Assembly (NCBI GenBank): GCA_963675185.2
Contig: CAXXOH010000003.1
Location: forward strand, 1,240,001 to 1,304,000
Length of the DNA: 64,000 nucleotides
DNA from: Ilyobacter_A sp963675185
GTDB taxonomy: Bacteria > Fusobacteriota > Fusobacteriia > Fusobacteriales > Fusobacteriaceae
Direction: 5' to 3'
The stretch's first letter is position 1. Each line of letters starts with the position of its first letter. Shown one piece after another: positions 52,710 to 60,582 of this stretch. Under the pieces are notes generated by a model, which searched no databases, was not told where the DNA came from, and saw only the letters and a program-made list of their open reading frames with translations. A program made the position numbers and the translations under genes.

Positions 52710-54820
52710 GTGGGATAAAAAGAGAACGTGACTTGGAGTTTTTAATAAGTTACTTAAAGGGAAACAAAGCTATGGGAGCCAGCGAGATAAGTAAAATATT
52801 GAACTGGTCGCCAAAGTTTAAAAAAGAAAACAGAAAACTCTTGGAAGAGTGGGAGAGTGAAGGGTACATAATGCAGGTGCGCGGTGGGAGGTATACAGTC
52901 CCTGAAAAACTGGGCTACGCATGCGGCAGGCTTGAGATTGTAAAAAACAAATTTGGTTTTGTAGATACGGCAGAAGAGGGTATATTTGTACCTAAATCTA
53001 AATTCGGAGGGGCACTTTCAGGGGATACCGTTATGGTGAACATAATAAAGGGCGGAGACTCCGGCAAGAAAAAAGAGGGAGAAGTTGTAAGGGTTATAAA
53101 GAGAGAGCAGGACAGGGTAATAGGGATATTCCAAAAAAGTGTTAACTTCGGCTTTGTGATACCCACGCAATCTTTCGGGAAAGACATATTTATCCCTAGA
53201 AATCATATAAACAATGCAAAGGACGGAGAACTGGTCCTGGTTGAAATCTATTCATGGGGAGGGGAAGACAAGAAACCTGAAGGGAAGGTATTAGAGATAC
53301 TGGGAGACCCTTATAATACAGACGTCATGCTGGAAGCTCTAATAAAAAGGAGTGGGTTTAGCGAGGATTTCCCTACTGAAGTAAAAAAAGAGCTGGCAAA
53401 GATAGAAAAGCAGATATCCAAAGAAGAACTCAGTGGAAGAACAGACTTGAGAGACCTGTCCATAGTTACAATAGACGGAGAGGACGCCAAAGACCTAGAT
53501 GACGCGGTATACGTGGAAAAGCTTAATAATGGAAACTACCGTCTAGTGGTGAGCATAGCTGACGTGGCCCACTACATAAAAGAGAAAAGCCAACTAGACC
53601 AGGAGGCACAAAAAAGGGGAAATTCGGTGTACTTAGTTGACAGAGTTATCCCGATGTTTCCAAAGGAGATATCAAACGGGACATGCTCCCTTAATCCGCG
53701 CGAGGATAAACTTACGTTTACCTGTGATATGGAGATAGACAGTCACGGGAGGGTGGTAGACCACGATACCTACAAATCAGTTATAAAGTCTGTGGAAAGA
53801 ATGACATACACAGACGTAAACAAGATACTTGAAGGAGACAAGGAGCTGACGGAAAGGTACAGCCATATAAAGGATATGTTTTTTGATATGCTAGAGCTTT
53901 CTAAAATACTCAGGAAACACAAGTACGAGAGGGGCAGTATAGACTTTGACCTGCCTGAAGTTAAGGTGGTTTTAGGGGAGACTAAAAAAGTAAAATACCT
54001 GGCAATTAGGGACAGGGGGGAGTCTGAAAGAATCATAGAAGATTTCATGATAGCTGCAAATGAAACTGTGGCCGAAAAAATATTCTGGATGGAGATACCC
54101 TTTGTATACAGAACCCATGAAAAACCAGATGCTGACAGGATAAAACTCTTGAATGAGTCTTTAGAAAAATTCGGGTACAGGATACACAACTTCGAGGAAC
54201 TGCATCCGGGGAAGTTTCAAAAGATCATAGAAGAATCTAAGGAGAGGGGGATAAATACACTTGTGCACAAGTTGATATTGATGTCCCTCAAGCAGGCAAG
54301 GTATACGGAGGAGAATATTGGCCATTTCGGACTGGCCTCAAATTACTACACCCACTTCACATCGCCCATAAGGAGGTATTCGGACCTCATGGTGCATAGG
54401 ATATTAGGTGAGACCCTTCAAGGATACCCAAGCCAAAAGAGGTTGAAGAATTTGAGTGTGACGCTGCCGAAAATATGCATCCACATATCAAAAACAGAGA
54501 GGGATGCCATGAAGGCTGAAGAGGAGAGCAAAAGGATAAAAATAGTCGAGTATATGCTGGACAAAATAGGAGAGGTTTACAACGCCAGGATAACGGGTAT
54601 GAATAGGAACGGTATTTTCTTTGAAACCGAGGAGCACGTTGAATGTTTCTTCAACGTTATAAGTGCAGAAGGCTATTATGAGTTCGACGATAAGCACTAT
54701 AAGATGGTTGAGAGGGATACAAGGACGCAGTATGACATAGGACAGCAAATGAAAGTGATGATAGTGAGAGCCGACCTAAACGAACTAGAGGTGGAGGTTA
54801 TTCCTTACGAAGGGGATTGA
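52706..54820 (+). CDS. rnr: Ribonuclease R
   Basis: A 704-residue processive 3'-5' exoribonuclease of the RNB family. An N-terminal winged helix and cold-shock domains (FGFVDTAEEGIFVPKSKFGGAL) precede the RNB core with ITIDGEDAKDLDDAVYVE, whose aspartates bind the catalytic metal. YTHFTSPIRRYSDLMVHR follows, and a C-terminal S1 domain spans about 620-700. It degrades structured RNA and takes part in trans-translation with SmpB/tmRNA, whose genes are at 58.1 kb. It overlaps yqeK and ends at a strong terminator. Confidence 0.96.
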   Translation: MSGIKRERDLEFLISYLKGNKAMGASEISKILNWSPKFKKENRKLLEEWESEGYIMQVRGGRYTVPEKLGYACGRLEIVKNKFGFVDTAEEGIFVPKSKFGGALSGDTVMVNIIKGGDSGKKKEGEVVRVIKREQDRVIGIFQKSVNFGFVIPTQSFGKDIFIPRNHINNAKDGELVLVEIYSWGGEDKKPEGKVLEILGDPYNTDVMLEALIKRSGFSEDFPTEVKKELAKIEKQISKEELSGRTDLRDLSIVTIDGEDAKDLDDAVYVEKLNNGNYRLVVSIADVAHYIKEKSQLDQEAQKRGNSVYLVDRVIPMFPKEISNGTCSLNPREDKLTFTCDMEIDSHGRVVDHDTYKSVIKSVERMTYTDVNKILEGDKELTERYSHIKDMFFDMLELSKILRKHKYERGSIDFDLPEVKVVLGETKKVKYLAIRDRGESERIIEDFMIAANETVAEKIFWMEIPFVYRTHEKPDADRIKLLNESLEKFGYRIHNFEELHPGKFQKIIEESKERGINTLVHKLILMSLKQARYTEENIGHFGLASNYYTHFTSPIRRYSDLMVHRILGETLQGYPSQKRLKNLSVTLPKICIHISKTERDAMKAEEESKRIKIVEYMLDKIGEVYNARITGMNRNGIFFETEEHVECFFNVISAEGYYEFDDKHYKMVERDTRTQYDIGQQMKVMIVRADLNELEVEVIPYEGD

Positions 54821-54829
54821 TTATAAAAT

Positions 54830-54863
54830 AAAGAAGGCGCCGGAACATTCCGGCGCCTTCTTT
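54830..54863 (+). terminator. Intrinsic terminator after rnr
   Basis: A perfect GC-rich stem of about 15 bp (AAGAAGGCGCCGGAA and its complement) with a CA loop, flanked by A- and T-runs. Confidence 0.92.
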
Positions 54864-55016
54864 CAAAAATAATATTTCTAACTTAAGAAAAAAAGGATAA
54901 CTGAACAAAGCCACCTATAATCTCGACAAAAAATATAAGAATTTTGATGCCACTCCTTATCTCTTACCATGAAAAATATATAGTTATTTTATTTGGAATA
55001 ATTTAAGAAATTGAGT

Positions 55017-56519
55017 TTATTCTTCTATCCAAGCTTTGGATCTATTGACAGCCTTTTGCCACCCGCTATAAGTTTTTTTTCTATCCTCTTCTGAAAGCAT
55101 AGGGTTGAATTCTTTATCAACCATCCAGTTATTAGAGATTTCATCCAGATCTTTCCAGAATCCAACAGCAAGGCCAGCTAAATAAGCAGCTCCCAGTGCT
55201 GTAGTCTCAGTAATTTTTGGTATTTCTACAGGAACGCCTAATATATCTGATTGGAATTGCATTAAAAAGTTATTAGCAACGGCTCCACCATCCACTCTAA
55301 GATCTTTTAGAGTTATTTTTGAGTCTTGCTGCATTGCCTCTAACACATCTCTTGTTTGGTATGCTATGGATTCCAGGGCAGCCCTTATTATGTGATTTCT
55401 ATTAGAACCACGCGTAAGGCCTACTATAGTCCCCCTGGCATACATATCCCAATATGGAGCTCCTAATCCAACAAAAGCAGGCACAAGGTACACACCGTTA
55501 GTATCATGCACTTTGGTTGCAAAATATTCCGTATCGGCAGGATCGTTTATCAATTTCAATTCATCTCTCAGCCACTGAATAGTAGCCCCTCCCATGAATA
55601 TGCTTCCTTCAAGCGCATATTCAACTTTCCCGTTTAAGCCCCATGCGATTGTAGTAAGCAGTCCATTTTCTGAAGTTACAAATTCTTCACCTGTATTCAT
55701 AAGCATGAAACATCCTGTGCCATAGGTGTTTTTTGCCATTCCCGACTTGAAACAAGCTTGACCGAATAGAGCAGCCTGTTGATCGCCTGCTATACCCGCT
55801 ATAGGGATTCTTGTTCCACCCATTCCGCCAAGATTAGCATAGCCATAAATTTCACTCGATGACTTTACTTCCGGAAGCATTGATTTAGGAATATTTAATT
55901 CGGATAAAATTTTATCATCCCATTTAAGTTCTTTTATATTGTATATTAACGTTCTGGAAGCATTTGTATAATCTGTTACGTGGACATCTCCATTTGTAAG
56001 TTTCCAAATAAGCCAGGTATCCATCGTACCAAAAAGAAGATCCCCTTTTTCGGCTTTTTCTCTAACACCCTCTACATTATCTAATATCCACTTTATCTTT
56101 GTACCTGAAAAATACGCGTCAACTACAAGTCCTGTAGCATTTCTTATATATGATTCCAGACCTTCTCTTTTTTTAAGTTCTTCGCATATAGGAGCCGTTC
56201 TTCTACACTGCCAGACTATTGCATTGTATACTGGCTCCCCCGTATTTTTATCCCAAACGAGAGTTGTCTCCCTTTGATTTGTAATACCTATGGAAGCTAT
56301 TTCTTCTATTTTTATTCCTGTTTTTGCAATAACTTCAGTTAAAACACTACTCTGAGTAGCCCAAATCTCCATAGCATTATGCTCAACCCAACCAGCTTTT
56401 GGGTATATTTGTGTAAATTCTCTTTGTGCAGTCCCCTTTATGATACCGTTGTTATCAAATATAATTGCTCTCGAACTTGTAGTCCCTTGGTCTAATGCGA
56501 TTACATATTTTTTTTCCAT
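55017..56519 (-). CDS. glpK: Glycerol kinase
   Basis: A 500-residue FGGY-family kinase that phosphorylates glycerol to sn-glycerol 3-phosphate. The N-terminal YVIALDQGTTSSRAIIFD, the RRTAPICEEL segment, GIAGDQQAALFGQACF and the C-terminal LRVDGGAVANNFLMQFQ all match, and length is normal. GGGGGG lies about 8 nt before the start. It is intact, but the DNA upstream on its own strand holds only a wreck of glpF, and the further flank a remnant of a GlpA-type gene, so it looks like the survivor of a decayed glycerol cluster. Confidence 0.97.
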   Translation of the reverse strand: MEKKYVIALDQGTTSSRAIIFDNNGIIKGTAQREFTQIYPKAGWVEHNAMEIWATQSSVLTEVIAKTGIKIEEIASIGITNQRETTLVWDKNTGEPVYNAIVWQCRRTAPICEELKKREGLESYIRNATGLVVDAYFSGTKIKWILDNVEGVREKAEKGDLLFGTMDTWLIWKLTNGDVHVTDYTNASRTLIYNIKELKWDDKILSELNIPKSMLPEVKSSSEIYGYANLGGMGGTRIPIAGIAGDQQAALFGQACFKSGMAKNTYGTGCFMLMNTGEEFVTSENGLLTTIAWGLNGKVEYALEGSIFMGGATIQWLRDELKLINDPADTEYFATKVHDTNGVYLVPAFVGLGAPYWDMYARGTIVGLTRGSNRNHIIRAALESIAYQTRDVLEAMQQDSKITLKDLRVDGGAVANNFLMQFQSDILGVPVEIPKITETTALGAAYLAGLAVGFWKDLDEISNNWMVDKEFNPMLSEEDRKKTYSGWQKAVNRSKAWIEE

Positions 56520-56628
56520 TTTAAATACCCCCCTATAATTTGAATTTTATCTATATCTAAATATTAAGCATATAAAATTTCATTAAGGTGAGACCTCGCC
56601 ATCTTCACCCGCATGTGTACTTGCGATG

Positions 56629-56807
56629 TCACATTTTTATAAGGAAATCATATATAAACCCTCCAATAATGCCGCCAAGTATTGGGGCGCATATAGGCAC
56701 CCCAAAATAAGGGGTAGCCACTGAAGCGGTCATTGCTATCCGGCTATAAACCTAAAGAGTTTTGACCAAAAATCTCTAGTAGGATTCATAGCAAATCCTG
56801 GAAGTGG
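56629..56807 (-). pseudogene. glpF: Remnant of glycerol facilitator gene glpF
   Basis: On the minus strand the DNA reads PLPGFAMNPTRDFWSKLFRF followed by IAG and a TAG stop; after a frame change it continues ASVATPYFGVPICAPILGGI then IGGFIYDFLIKM and a stop. This is the C-terminal quarter of an aquaglyceroporin, including the second NPxRD pore motif (NPA/TRD), with a nonsense codon and a frameshift. The N-terminal three quarters are deleted. It lies directly upstream of glpK on the same strand, the usual glpF-glpK order. Confidence 0.85.
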
Positions 56808-57087
56808 TCTTAAAAAATCTTTTTTTCACTCATAAAATTTCTCGTATTCTTTATTTTTGCAATAAGTTTGAATAGAGCCACATAATTTTACCAGTAAAAT
56901 ATATTCCTAAAGTGACTTTTCCGAGTATACTGCAATAATCCTCCCTTATTATTGCAATACTACATACAAATTTTTAAAGACACATTTTAAATTTATGGTC
57001 ATTGAATTTATTTATTCTTACTAATTAACCTAAGTTGCTACCTGTATCTAAACTTTATTTAAAGTATTGAATCTCTATACTTTCTTT
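56808..57087. other. Decayed intergenic DNA
   Basis: About 280 bp, AT-rich, with stops in all frames and no recognised motif. It lies between the glpF remnant (-) and the oxidoreductase remnant (+) and is probably unrecognisable debris of the same cluster. Confidence 0.5.
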
Positions 57088-57306
57088 TGCGAGCAGATAA
57101 GCTAGGAGACTATTAGAGGGGCTTTAGACAGAGGGATAAAAATGGACTCTTTGGACGGAGTGAAGAGGCGAACCAGGGCAGGTATGGGGGTGTGCCAGGG
57201 GCAGTTTTGTTCCAGCCGTGTAAAAGAGGTCATAGAGAGGGGGCCTGGATCGAGCTCGTTTCAAGAAAGAGTCGGTAATATGATTTTTAGAAGAGGAAAA
57301 AATTAA
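57088..57306 (+). pseudogene. C-terminal remnant of a GlpA-type FAD oxidoreductase
   Basis: The + strand reads CEQIS, a TAG stop, then ETIRGALDRGIKMDSLDGVK, RRTRAGMGVCQGQFCSSRVK and a short tail to TAA. This is the BFD-like [2Fe-2S] domain that ends anaerobic glycerol-3-phosphate dehydrogenase-type oxidoreductases, with its CxxC (VCQGQFC) intact. The nonsense codon and the missing about 400 N-terminal residues show it is dead. It supports a former glp operon around glpK. Confidence 0.8.
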
Positions 57307-57526
57307 TTAAAACTCTCAGAGTTTTTATAGGTACCTATAATTTAGATATTATTAGAAGCCTTTATGGTTGACTGCACCAAAGACGGGAGAAAGTTCTATA
57401 TCAATATACTCAAGATAACGGGAAAAAGTTTTCACGGTTTAAGGAAATGAAAGACGAATTTTTAGGATAGATATACTTTATATATGGATGTATTTAATTA
57501 AAGAATTTAGATTTATATTATTTATG
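57307..57526. other. Intergenic debris with small hairpin
   Basis: AAACTCTCAGAGTTTTT near 57308-57325 could be the terminator of the lost oxidoreductase gene. A 28-codon open stretch (57364-57450, MVDCTKDGRKFYINILKITG...) has no ribosome site and is not recognised. Confidence 0.4.
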
Positions 57527-57555
57527 TTGACAGAATGATAAATTTCGGATACTAT
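57527..57555 (+). promoter_or_regulatory. Promoter of the small lipoprotein gene
   Basis: TTGACA at 57527-57532, a 17-bp spacer and TACTAT at 57550-57555. It gives a leader of about 160 nt with two possible hairpins (TAGCT/AGCTA near 57564-57580 and ACCCT/AGGGT near 57587-57613). Confidence 0.75.
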
Positions 57556-57723
57556 ACTCCGTGGATAGCTCGTAGCTACCAAAAACCCTGGATAAGTCGC
57601 ACTATAAGGGTTAGTTTTGTTTACATTTTTTGATGAATTTATAAGAAGTTTTACTAAGAGTTTTTACTTGCTTTATTGTTGAAAAGGTCCCAAAAAAATT
57701 AAAATATAAGGAGAGGTTTTAGA

Positions 57724-57918
57724 ATGAAAAAATTATTAACAATTGCAATACTTGTTTTAGCTATGGCAGCTTGTGGAAATCAAGAAGAGGCTCCAGTTGA
57801 CGCTGCAACAGAAGTAACTACAGAAGCGACTACAGATGTAACAACAGAAGTACCTGTTGATGCTGCAACTGAAGTTCCTGCTGAAGCTACAACAGAAGCA
57901 CCTGCTCAAGCAAACTAA
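57724..57918 (+). CDS. Small low-complexity lipoprotein
   Basis: A 64-residue protein with a lipoprotein signal peptide; LAMAACG places the lipidated Cys at 17. The mature part consists almost only of Ala, Thr, Glu, Val and Pro in repeats such as VDAATEV, TTEATT and PAEATTEAPA. It should be a short, acidic, disordered surface-anchored peptide. Function unknown. It has AAGGAGAGG before the ATG, its own promoter and a very strong terminator. The lipoprotein at 62175 has a similar signal peptide and acidic repeats. Confidence 0.82.
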   Translation: MKKLLTIAILVLAMAACGNQEEAPVDAATEVTTEATTDVTTEVPVDAATEVPAEATTEAPAQAN

Positions 57919-57944
57919 GTATTGTCGGCAGAAGGCTCCAATTG

Positions 57945-57978
57945 GTGGTGTGCTAGATCTAGCACACCACTTTATTTT
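57945..57978 (+). terminator. Perfect palindromic terminator
   Basis: A 26-nt perfect palindrome (57945-57970; arms GTGGTGTGCTAGA/TCTAGCACACCAC) followed by TTTATTTTTTTT. Confidence 0.92.
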
Positions 57979-58037
57979 TTTTTGAAAATTTTGATAAAAT
58001 TTAGGTATAAACATTTAATACTAATTTAATAAATAGT

Positions 58038-58066
58038 TTGAAAAAAAAGCGTTAAAATGCTATAAT
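58038..58066 (+). promoter_or_regulatory. Promoter of smpB
   Basis: TTGAAA at 58038-58043, a 17-bp spacer and a perfect TATAAT at 58061-58066, 35 bp before the smpB start. Confidence 0.85.
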
Positions 58067-58100
58067 ATATATGGGAAAAAGAGGAAAGAGGTTATAGATT

Positions 58101-58547
58101 ATGGTGCTTGCTAAAAACAAAAAAGCGTTCCACGATTACTTCATAGAAGAGAGATACGAAGCCGGAATAGAGCTTGTAGGAAGTGAGGTCAAGTCTATAA
58201 AAGCCGGTAAGGTGAGTATCAAAGAATCCTTTGTCAGAATAATGAAGGGCGAAGTTTTCATAATGGGTATGCACGTTACTCCTTATGCCTACGGTGGGAA
58301 ATTTACACCGGAAGAAACAAGGGTGAGAAAGTTATTACTCCACAAAAAGCAGATAAAGAAGCTGCACGAAGGAGTTTCTCAGTCAGGATATACAATAGTT
58401 CCACTTAGCGTATACACCAAAAGCGGTCTGATAAAAGTGGAAATTGGTCTTGCAAAAGGTAAAAAAGATTATGACAAGAGGGATGCTTTGGCAAAGAAAG
58501 ACCAAAAAAGACAGATAGATAGGGCAATAAAAGATTTTAATAGATAG
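58101..58547 (+). CDS. smpB: SsrA-binding protein SmpB
   Basis: A 148-residue OB-fold protein that binds tmRNA and takes it to stalled ribosomes. KKAFHDYFIEERYEAGIELVGSEVKSIKAGK, the NPYxxxG-like HVTPYAYGG, and the basic C-terminal tail KKDYDKRDALAKKDQKRQID, which enters the mRNA channel, are all present. It lies 14 bp upstream of ssrA, so both trans-translation partners are together. Confidence 0.97.
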   Translation: MVLAKNKKAFHDYFIEERYEAGIELVGSEVKSIKAGKVSIKESFVRIMKGEVFIMGMHVTPYAYGGKFTPEETRVRKLLLHKKQIKKLHEGVSQSGYTIVPLSVYTKSGLIKVEIGLAKGKKDYDKRDALAKKDQKRQIDRAIKDFNR

Positions 58548-58561
58548 ATAAAATTAAATAT

Positions 58562-58911
58562 GGGAGTGTCAAGGTTTCGACAGGGCTAGTGAGTTATAGG
58601 TAGCAGGCCAGGTTGACCGCTGCGAGAGGTCATTCATGTGTTTACATGGAAACGAAAACTACGCATTAGCTGCCTAAGATAGCAGCTTGCTCCAGGTTTC
58701 CGATGCCGTTTAGGAAGCCTTACGGAGTATAACTAATTTACGGCTTACCCAAAGCTTTTGTTTCGGGGCTTTTGGGGAAATCTTAGAAACTGGCACCGCC
58801 TAGCCCTGTCTGTGGGGTAGGGCAGTGTGAGAACAAATTGCAGACTAAGCTTGTAGAAGCTTATGGCGTTGTTAGTCTTGGACACGGGTTCAATTCCCGT
58901 CACTTCCACCA
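58562..58911 (+). ncRNA. ssrA: Transfer-messenger RNA (tmRNA)
   Basis: About 350 nt. The 5' end GGGAGTGTCAAGGTTTCGAC pairs with the 3' end CACTTCC, followed by an encoded CCA. The T-arm GGTTCAATTCCCGTC is at 58887-58902. The tag frame begins at GGA 58648 and reads GNENYALAA before TAA 58675-58677; with the charged alanine the degradation tag is A-GNENYALAA. Its natural terminator has been split by an IS insertion. A degenerate copy of its 3' end lies at 62.6 kb. Confidence 0.97.
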
Positions 58912-58952
58912 AGAAATCCACGACTGCAAAATTTGCAGTATTAAAATAGTTA

Positions 58953-58962
58953 GAGCTTAGGA
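58953..58962. repeat. Target-site duplication, left copy
   Basis: GAGCTTAGGA directly abuts the left inverted repeat of the IS; the same 10 bp occur at 60509-60518 after the right inverted repeat. Confidence 0.95.
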
Positions 58963-60508
58963 CATACCTATCAAGCTAAGAAATTTTAGGAACCTAACTT
59001 TTATATAGTTAGGTTCCTATTTTAATTTTAAAGCTAAATTTTCAAACTACAAAAAACCACTTGCAAAAATGGCTAAAAAAGTTTATTCTATTATCAGTGG
59101 TGTTCTCGGTGATTATTTGCTGGGAACTTTTTTTATTTTAGAATCAATAATTTTTTTTAATTTTGAAGTCAAGCGCATGAAACGCTTTTTAGATTTCAAA
59201 GTTTCCATGAAATCAGTCAAAACCCCCAACGAACTTTTTATTACTCGCCTTATACTCATTTCTTTTGAGTATCCTCCATTGATACCCTTTGTAATCTCCA
59301 TTAAAAGAAGCATTCTAATTAAAGTGGCATATATGTGAGTCTCTATTCTTTCTACTTTCAAGTCTTTTAGTTTATCTAGTTTAAAATCAGACTTAAAAAT
59401 TTTAAACAGCAATTCAATTTGCCATCTCAATTTATATATTTCGATGATTTCAGAAGGATTGAATCCCCAAAAATTAGTAATATATCCAGTAATTTCAGCA
59501 GAACTTCTTGCGTGCTTTGCGCAGTGCTCATTCCTTCTTTCTCTTTCTTCTATCTTTTGTACTTTTTTATTAGAAGTCTCTTTGTCCAATTTAGTTAGGA
59601 TTACCCTAAAAGGCCTCTTGTCGTCATGGCTTCCGACTAGAAATTCATATTCTTGAGTCTCTCCTGCTTTTAGTTCTTTTCGCAACTCTCCAGCATTTGT
59701 TACCAAATACTTCGTCTTTTTTAGTAGTTTTCCCTTTGGTGAGTACTGAGGATTAGGGTTTAAAGCAAATAACCTTGTTCCGGCTTTCAAACGAGAAACA
59801 AAAGAGCTGTTTCTGCTTTCAATCTCATTGAAGTCATCAAATTTAAAGTACCCTAAATCTTTTAAAACTAAGGAATCTGTAACTAATTTATCGTAGACAT
59901 ATTTAGAAAAATTTTGCTCATTTTTAGTTCCCGTAGATAAAACAGTGTTCTTAAAAGAATAATCTAATAATTCAAGGAGAAGATTTATTTTTAAAACAGC
60001 AGGATTAGATTTGTTTGCACCTTTATACTTATTTTTTAATTTATTTGGCAATTTTATTTCAGTAGAGTCCATTAAAAAGATATTGCTGAAGCCATAATTT
60101 TTAAAGGCTTTAGACTTATTGGATATTTGTGTTTTACAAAGAGATAAGAAAATATTTTTAAGAAATTCTACAGAAGCCTCGCTAAACCTCTGATCAAGCG
60201 CTTGAGGAGAAATATTAATATTCTGCTTTAATAGAAGTTCAGCGCTTAATTCTTCCAAGGATGAAGTGCATAAATTATTGGAGCTGAAACAAGTTAAAGA
60301 TATGAAGTTAAGAGGAGAGATTTTGCCGCTATTCCTAATTTTGAATTTAGAATACCTGGCAATTTGTTCAATATTTTTTTCCGAAAAGTAATTTAAAAAT
60401 TTTGTTCTGATTTGTCTGTTTCCCAAAAGAAAAACCTCCTTCAAGTAGTCCTTGAAGAAGGTTTTAGCACAAATTCTATTAAATTCAAAGCTTAGCTTGA
60501 TAGGTATG
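58963..60508 (-). mobile_element. IS4-family insertion sequence, complete
   Basis: A 1546-bp element with perfect 18-bp terminal inverted repeats (CATACCTATCAAGCTAAG at 58963-58980 and its complement at 60491-60508) and a 10-bp target duplication. It holds one intact transposase gene. A strong hairpin (AGGAACCTAACT/AGTTAGGTTCCT, 58988-58999 and 59007-59018) followed by T-rich DNA lies inside the left end and may stop transcription entering from ssrA. Clean repeats and an intact gene suggest a recent insertion. Confidence 0.95.
59113..60426 (-). CDS. IS4-family transposase
   Basis: About 437 residues of a DDE transposase. The first catalytic Asp is in FLMDSTEIKLP; the C-terminal YKLRWQIELLFKIFKSDF is the Y-(2)-R-(3)-E-(6)-K signature of IS4 elements. 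It cuts and pastes the element by its inverted repeats. I take TTG 60426 as the start because AAGGAGG lies 8 nt upstream; a TTG at 60444 overlaps that site. The site itself sits in a hairpin (ACCTTCTTCAAG/CTTGAAGGAGGT on the minus strand), which should limit translation. Confidence 0.92.
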   Translation of the reverse strand: MGNRQIRTKFLNYFSEKNIEQIARYSKFKIRNSGKISPLNFISLTCFSSNNLCTSSLEELSAELLLKQNINISPQALDQRFSEASVEFLKNIFLSLCKTQISNKSKAFKNYGFSNIFLMDSTEIKLPNKLKNKYKGANKSNPAVLKINLLLELLDYSFKNTVLSTGTKNEQNFSKYVYDKLVTDSLVLKDLGYFKFDDFNEIESRNSSFVSRLKAGTRLFALNPNPQYSPKGKLLKKTKYLVTNAGELRKELKAGETQEYEFLVGSHDDKRPFRVILTKLDKETSNKKVQKIEERERRNEHCAKHARSSAEITGYITNFWGFNPSEIIEIYKLRWQIELLFKIFKSDFKLDKLKDLKVERIETHIYATLIRMLLLMEITKGINGGYSKEMSIRRVIKSSLGVLTDFMETLKSKKRFMRLTSKLKKIIDSKIKKVPSK

Positions 60509-60538
60509 GAGCTTAGGATTACTTCCTAAGCTCTTTTT
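60509..60538 (+). terminator. Displaced ssrA terminator
   Basis: GAGCTTAGGA, TTACT, TCCTAAGCTC and a run of six T form a complete terminator right after the IS. Its left arm is the right copy of the target duplication; the left copy (58953) still follows ssrA but lacks the right arm. Without the IS it would be the ssrA terminator. Confidence 0.85.
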
Positions 60539-60582
60539 TGTTTTTGTGATATTTATCAATTTGATTTTATGATTATGCTTAA

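Noticed and set aside
57364..57450. 28-codon open stretch downstream of the oxidoreductase remnant
   Set aside because: No ribosome site, no recognised similarity, within decayed DNA.
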